Part shown: positions 22,715 through 26,829 of the stretch, in pieces
Position numbering within the stretch: position 1 is the first letter of the stretch
How the letters are laid out: the number at the start of each line of letters is the position of its first letter
NCBI GenBank assembly: GCA_019422005.1
Contig: JAHZEF010000003.1
Coordinates: forward strand, 1-26,829
DNA: 26,829 nt
Reading direction: 5' to 3'
Origin: Clostridiales bacterium
Lineage (GTDB): Bacteria > Bacillota > Clostridia > Oscillospirales > Oscillospiraceae
Notes under the pieces: generated by a model
The model's database searches: none
What the model was told of the DNA's origin: nothing
The model's input: the letters and a program-made list of their open reading frames with translations, nothing else
Program-made: the position numbers and the translations under genes

Positions 22715-24298
22715 TTGCCAACCCTGCGCGAAGAAATCAGCCGCCGGCGCACGTTCGCCATCATCTCGCATCCGGACGCCGGCAAGACCACATTAACCGA
22801 AAAATTTCTCCTCTACGGAGGCGCCATCGCCCAGGCCGGCGCGGTCAAGGGAAAAAAGAATTCCCGCGCCGCCGTATCCGACTGGATGGAGATTGAAAAG
22901 CAGCGCGGCATTTCCGTCACATCGTCGGTGATGCAGTTTCAGTACGAGGGCTTCTGCATCAATATCCTCGACACGCCGGGCCATCAGGATTTCTCAGAGG
23001 ATACCTACCGCACGCTGATGGCTGCCGACTCCGCCGTCATGGTGATCGACGGCTCCAAGGGCGTGGAAGCGCAGACCCGGAAGCTGTTCAAGGTCTGCGC
23101 CATGCGCCACATCCCGATTTTCACATTCATCAACAAGATGGACCGGGACTCCAAGGATCCCTTCGATCTGCTGGAGGAGCTGGAACGGGAGCTGGGGATC
23201 GACACCTACGCCGTCAACTGGCCCATTGGTTCCGGGAAGGAATTCCAGGGCGTCTACGACCGCAGTCAGGGCCACATTGCCTTTTTCTCCGGCGTGTCCG
23301 GCAAAAACCGGGCGGACAAGCTGGAAATCGACCTCTATGATCCGCAGGTCGCCGGCCACATCGGCCCCGAGCGCCACCGGCAGCTGATCGACGACGTGGA
23401 GCTGCTCTCCGCGGGCCGGGAGTTTGACCGGGACGCCGTGCAGCACGGGACGCTCAGTCCGGTGTTTTTCGGTTCCGCCCTGACAAATTTCGGCGTGGAA
23501 CCGTTTCTGGAGGAGTTCCTGCGCCTGACGCCGCCGCCGCTGCCCCGGACGGCCGACTGCGGCGAGATCGACACCTTCTCCCCTGATTTTTCCGCTTTTG
23601 TTTTTAAAATCCAGGCCAACATGAACAAGGCGCACCGGGACCGTCTGGCTTTTATGCGCATCTGTTCCGGCAAATACGAGCGGGAAGCCGAGGTCTACCA
23701 TGTGCAGGGCGGCAGAAAAATGCGCCTGAGCCAGCCGCAGCAGCTGATGGCCTCCGAGCGCGAGATCATCGACGAGGCCTACGCCGGCGATATCATCGGT
23801 GTGTTCGACCCCGGCATCTTCTCCATCGGCGACACTGTCACCGTGCCGGGAAAGAAATTCCACTTCGCGGGGATCCCCACGTTCGCCCCGGAGCACTTTT
23901 CCCGCGTCAGCCCGCGGGATACCATGAAGCGCAAACAGTTTATCAAGGGGACCGAGCAGATTGCCCAGGAGGGCGCCATTCAGATCTTCAAGGTGCCGAA
24001 CACCGGCATGGAAGAGGTGATCGTCGGCGTCGTGGGCGTCCTGCAGTTTGAAGTCTTCCAGTACCGGATGAAAAATGAATACGGCGTGGAGCTGCGGATG
24101 GAAGGCCTCCCCTACGAGCAGCTGCGGTTCATCACCAAAAGCCCCGTCGCCGACCTGAAGGAGCTGAAGCTTTCCTCCGACGCCGAACTGCTGGAGGATT
24201 ACCGGGGCCACAGCCTGCTGGTCTTCTCCTCCTTCTGGTCCATCGACTACACCATCAAGCGCAATCCCGGCCTGGAGCTTTCAGAAACACTGTCATAA
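22715..24298 (+). CDS. prfC: Peptide chain release factor 3
   Basis: 527 residues, the normal RF3 length. RF3 is a translational GTPase that removes RF1/RF2 from the ribosome after peptide release. G-domain motifs: G1 SHPDAGKTT (18-26), switch I region KQRGISVTSS, G3 DTPGHQDF, G4 NKMD. RF3-specific features are KKNSRAAVSDWMEIE and the C-terminal domains with EVFQYRMKNEYGVE. TTG at 22715 is chosen because GGAGGGG is 6 nt upstream. The in-frame ATG at 22700 overlaps that Shine-Dalgarno and has none of its own. Single-gene unit. Confidence 0.96.
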   Translation: MPTLREEISRRRTFAIISHPDAGKTTLTEKFLLYGGAIAQAGAVKGKKNSRAAVSDWMEIEKQRGISVTSSVMQFQYEGFCINILDTPGHQDFSEDTYRTLMAADSAVMVIDGSKGVEAQTRKLFKVCAMRHIPIFTFINKMDRDSKDPFDLLEELERELGIDTYAVNWPIGSGKEFQGVYDRSQGHIAFFSGVSGKNRADKLEIDLYDPQVAGHIGPERHRQLIDDVELLSAGREFDRDAVQHGTLSPVFFGSALTNFGVEPFLEEFLRLTPPPLPRTADCGEIDTFSPDFSAFVFKIQANMNKAHRDRLAFMRICSGKYEREAEVYHVQGGRKMRLSQPQQLMASEREIIDEAYAGDIIGVFDPGIFSIGDTVTVPGKKFHFAGIPTFAPEHFSRVSPRDTMKRKQFIKGTEQIAQEGAIQIFKVPNTGMEEVIVGVVGVLQFEVFQYRMKNEYGVELRMEGLPYEQLRFITKSPVADLKELKLSSDAELLEDYRGHSLLVFSSFWSIDYTIKRNPGLELSETLS

Positions 24299-24305
24299 TC
24301 CCCCA

Positions 24306-24341
24306 GGAGGGCGCTGCAGCCTGCAGCGCCCTCCCCGTTTT
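24306..24341 (+). terminator. prfC terminator
   Basis: GGAGGGCGCTGCAG (24306-24319) and its complement (24321-24334) form a long hairpin 7 bp after the prfC stop, followed by CCGTTTT. Confidence 0.75.
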
Positions 24342-24400
24342 ACCCCGGCCCCGATTCACGTTTCCCGCGGCCGCCGCATACGCTGGCGGGAGGTGATCAC

Positions 24401-24868
24401 ATGGAACATTCCCAACAGCCGCTCCGGCCTGCGGCGGAGGCCCTGATCCGGGGCGGCGCGTCGTATCCGGGGCTGAGCGGCGCCGTCAGCTTTACCCCAA
24501 CCGCCGCCGGCGTCCTGGTTATGGCAGACCTGGAAGGGCTGCCCACCGCCGCCGGCGCCTGCAGTTCCGGGATCTTCGCGCTGCACATCCACGAGGGCTC
24601 CGACTGCGGCGGCGAATCCTTTTCCGACGCCGGCGGCCACTGGAATCCCGCCGGGTGCCCGCACCCATACCACGCCGGGGATCTGCCGCCTGTCTTCGCC
24701 ACCGCCTCCGGCCGCGGATTCCTGGCTGTCCTGACGGACCGCTTTTCCCTGCCCGAAGTGGTGGGGCACACCGTCATCCTCCACGGCCATCTGGACGATT
24801 TCACAACACAGCCCTCCGGCGGCGCCGGAGAAAAAATCGCCTGCGGCGTCATCCGCAGGCTGGCCTGA
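24401..24868 (+). CDS. sodC: Cu,Zn superoxide dismutase-like protein, no signal peptide
   Basis: 155 residues. Copper and zinc ligands of the SodC family can all be placed: H62 and H64 (ALHIHEG), H80 (GGHWNP), H88 and H91 with D94 (HPYHAGDLP), and H128 (ILHGHLDD). The disulfide cysteines also fit (C69 in GSDCGG, C148 in EKIACGVI). It would convert superoxide to oxygen and hydrogen peroxide. Bacterial SodC is normally exported, but this protein starts MEHSQQPLRPAAEAL with no signal peptide or lipobox, and GGGAGGTGA supports that start. Position in a strict anaerobe lineage is notable. No redox neighbours are visible. Confidence 0.88.
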   Translation: MEHSQQPLRPAAEALIRGGASYPGLSGAVSFTPTAAGVLVMADLEGLPTAAGACSSGIFALHIHEGSDCGGESFSDAGGHWNPAGCPHPYHAGDLPPVFATASGRGFLAVLTDRFSLPEVVGHTVILHGHLDDFTTQPSGGAGEKIACGVIRRLA

Positions 24869-24906
24869 CTGCAGCAGCCGGCAGGGCCCGGAGGCGCAGC
24901 CCCTCT

Positions 24907-24944
24907 GCGGCTTTGCAGCGCTTCCGGCTGCAAAGCCGCTTTTT
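24907..24944 (+). terminator. sodC terminator
   Basis: 12-bp stem GCGGCTTTGCAG (24907-24918) with its complement (24928-24939), 9-nt loop, followed by TTTTT. Confidence 0.85.
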
Positions 24945-24990
24945 CAGAAGACAGGGCCGCCGTCCCGGAGCCTGTATGCAGGCTCCGCCG

Positions 24991-25998
24991 CTACACGGTG
25001 CTGCTGTAAAAACGAACGATAAACTCCGCGCCGCCTTCCTTCGCCCGATCCGCCTTCACCGTTCCGTTCTGCGCCGTCAGGATCATCCTCGCCAGCGCCA
25101 GGCCGATGCCGACGCTGCCGCTTCCCGCATCCTTGCCCCGGTAAAACCGTTCAAACAGGTGCGGCAGATCCTCCGGGTCGATCCCGGGGCCGCTGTCCGT
25201 GATCGCCAGTTCCATGAAAATCGGGGTCTGCCTGGCGCTCACGCGAATCTCCCCGCCCTCCGGCGTATGTTCCATACAGTTCTTCAGAATATTTTCCACC
25301 GCTTCCGCGCTCCAGTCCAGATCGCCGACAAATTGCTCGCCGCCGGCGCAGACCGTCAGCCGCTGGCCGCGCAGATCCATGGGAATCGCCAGCGGCTCAG
25401 CCGCCCGGCGGATCAGCTGCGCAGCCGTCACAGGCCGCCGCGCCATCCGGACCGTGCCGGCATCCAGCCTGGAAATCTTCAGCAGCGCGTCGATCAGCCA
25501 GTCTATCCGCCCCAGAAGCTCACGGAATTCCCGGACCAGCGCCAGGCGGCGCGCCTCTTCCAGATCCTCCTCCGCCAGGAAGCTTGCAACCAGATGCAGC
25601 GACGTCAGCGGCGTCCGGATCTGGTGGGAAATGTCCGCAATGGAATCGGCCAGGTACGTTTTGTCCCGCCGGAGCGCGTCCGCCTGTTCCCGCAGGCGAA
25701 CTGTCATCTTATAGATCTCGCTGTGCAGGATGGCCAGCTCCCCCTCCTGAAACTGCGCCAGATCAAACCGGGCGCTGTCATGGAGAATCCGGTCAATCTC
25801 CCGGCTCAGCTCCGAAAGCGCCCGATACCGCCGGCAGGTGCTCCCGAAATGCAGAAGCGTCAGCGCCAGGCAGACCGCCGCCGTCCAGACGCCGAACCGC
25901 CGGTCCAGCAGCCATCCCGCGCCAACCGCCGCGGCGTCCGCCAGGAGCCAGAGCCGCAAGCTGCGCCGGATCTCCGGATTCCGGAAAAAAAGCCTCAT
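24991..25998 (-). CDS. Two-component sensor histidine kinase
   Basis: 335 residues. Two membrane segments (about 14-31 and 36-51) are linked by only a few residues, so there is almost no outer sensor domain. A HAMP-like linker follows, then the dimerisation/phosphoacceptor motif DISHQIRTPLT with H125, the N-box NCMEHTPEGG, G1 DSGPGID, F-box LFERFYRG and G2 GSVGIGLALA. The short loop resembles intramembrane-sensing kinases that work with ABC transporters against cell-wall antibiotics, but no such transporter is in the window. It starts inside the stop of the response-regulator gene (ATGA). Confidence 0.92.
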   Translation of the reverse strand: MRLFFRNPEIRRSLRLWLLADAAAVGAGWLLDRRFGVWTAAVCLALTLLHFGSTCRRYRALSELSREIDRILHDSARFDLAQFQEGELAILHSEIYKMTVRLREQADALRRDKTYLADSIADISHQIRTPLTSLHLVASFLAEEDLEEARRLALVREFRELLGRIDWLIDALLKISRLDAGTVRMARRPVTAAQLIRRAAEPLAIPMDLRGQRLTVCAGGEQFVGDLDWSAEAVENILKNCMEHTPEGGEIRVSARQTPIFMELAITDSGPGIDPEDLPHLFERFYRGKDAGSGSVGIGLALARMILTAQNGTVKADRAKEGGAEFIVRFYSSTV

Positions 25999-26672
25999 AC
26001 GCCTTCTCCCATCCGGTATCCCAGGCCGCGCACCGTCCGGAGCAGCGCCGGGTTCTGCGGATCCTCCTCAATCTTGTCGCGCAGGCGCTTGATATACACC
26101 GTCAGCGTGTTGTCATTGACATAATCCCCGGCCACGTCCCAGATCTCCTCCAGCAGCCGGTTCCTGGAGAGGACTGCGCCCCTGTTGTTGAGGAAGACCA
26201 GCAGCAGGCGGTACTCCAGCGCAGACAGGCCAATCTCCCGTCCGTTTTTTGCGGCGACGCCGCGGACGGTGTCCACGGTCAGGCCCCCGTATTCCAGCAC
26301 GCCGTCTCCCCGGCCGCTGCGCCGCAGTACATTCTTGATCCGTGAAACCAGCTCCAGCGGCCGAAAGGGCTTGGCAATATAGTCGTCGGCCCCGGCGTCA
26401 AAGCCGTTGACCACGCTGTACTCATCGCCGGACGCCGTCAGGAAAATCACCGGGATCCCCCATTCCGCCTTGACGGCGCGGCAGACCGCATAGCCGTTCC
26501 CGTCCGGCAGGGACACATCCAGCAGCACCAGATTGTAGCGGCCCGTCTGCACCAGTTCCAGAGCCTCCCGCTGGCCGCCGGCCGCGTCCACAGAAAACCC
26601 TTCCCGGCGCAGGAACTGCTTCAAATGCTCCACAATGCTTCGGTCGTCTTCCACCAATAAAATTGCCGCCAT
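25995..26672 (-). CDS. OmpR/PhoB-family response regulator
   Basis: 225 residues. Receiver domain 1-115 with acidic pocket VEDD (8-10), phosphoacceptor D52 in LVLLDVSLPDG, T in FLTASG and K in AKPFRPLEL. C-terminal winged helix (about 130-223) with LSALEYRLLLVFLNNRG, the recognition-helix region DNTLTVYIKRLRDKIE and the RTVRGLGYRM hairpin. ATG at 26672 follows GGAGGGGGAG. Co-transcribed with the kinase by a 4-bp overlap and very probably its partner. Regulated genes unknown. Confidence 0.95.
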   Translation of the reverse strand: MAAILLVEDDRSIVEHLKQFLRREGFSVDAAGGQREALELVQTGRYNLVLLDVSLPDGNGYAVCRAVKAEWGIPVIFLTASGDEYSVVNGFDAGADDYIAKPFRPLELVSRIKNVLRRSGRGDGVLEYGGLTVDTVRGVAAKNGREIGLSALEYRLLLVFLNNRGAVLSRNRLLEEIWDVAGDYVNDNTLTVYIKRLRDKIEEDPQNPALLRTVRGLGYRMGEGV

Positions 26673-26723
26673 GTGCTCCCCCTCCGTACAGACCGGGCTC
26701 CGTTTGTTTGTTCCGACCCCTGT

Positions 26724-26752
26724 ATTATAGCCGCTTCGCGCCGCTTCCACAA
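26724..26752 (-). promoter_or_regulatory. Promoter of the two-component operon
   Basis: TTGTGG (26747-26752) and a perfect TATAAT (26724-26729), spacing 17 bp. The leader to 26672 is about 45 nt. Confidence 0.7.
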
Positions 26753-26829
26753 GAGGCCGCTTCCCGCCGCCGGACGTCCCGCGCTTCCCGCGTGCCGCGA
26801 CTGCCTCTTGACAAAGCGCTTCCCCGCTC

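Noticed and set aside
26808..26813. TTGACA on the plus strand near the right edge
   Set aside because: Possible -35 of a gene to the right, but the -10 would fall outside the window, so it cannot be supported.

Overview
The window looks like chromosome of a GC-rich Gram-positive gut anaerobe of the Clostridia, most like Oscillospiraceae (Flavonifractor/Intestinimonas/Oscillibacter type). Evidence: S-layer-homology (SLH) anchored proteins, strong Shine-Dalgarno sites with frequent TTG/GTG starts, sigma-A type promoters with 17-18 bp spacing, ECF-type vitamin uptake, a split lysO, and a tandem-OB single-strand-binding protein typical of this group. The assignment is inferred from protein character, not from a database search.

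Left part (1-8.7 kb, mostly minus strand): a 1384-residue secreted protein with DUF4430 (transcobalamin-like) domains, a PQQ-type beta-propeller and three SLH domains. It sits behind its own promoter, a cobalamin riboswitch and tandem terminators. Upstream lie a two-gene lysine exporter (lysO halves), a queT preQ1 transporter behind a class I preQ1-type riboswitch with a readable terminator/antiterminator, a D-alanine aminotransferase and a CmpB-type membrane protein. Middle part (8.8-15.7 kb): a radical SAM-Nudix fusion translationally coupled to MTA/SAH nucleosidase, two small unknown membrane proteins, the primary sigma factor rpoD divergent from tyrA, and the tandem-OB protein.

The most interesting region is 15.9-22.1 kb. 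A complete tyrosine recombinase is followed by a 260-bp element bounded by 21-bp perfect inverted repeats. The element carries a near-consensus promoter that points AWAY from the downstream 912-residue SLH/InlB-repeat surface protein. Inversion would turn it to drive that gene, so this looks like a phase-variable surface protein captured in the OFF state. A decayed fragment of a second recombinase copy lies just past the surface-protein gene. It is followed by two broken minus-strand genes (a lipoprotein and a probable SLOG-family protein), an XRE regulator, and a second cobalamin riboswitch with promoter and terminators but no gene behind it.

Right part (22.2-26.8 kb): a small membrane protein, peptide release factor 3 (prfC), a Cu,Zn superoxide dismutase-like protein without a signal peptide, and a two-component system (response regulator then kinase, overlapping by 4 bp). 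Positions 1-46 hold no gene that can be supported. 10977-11272 and 21036-21251 hold nothing beyond the sites listed.
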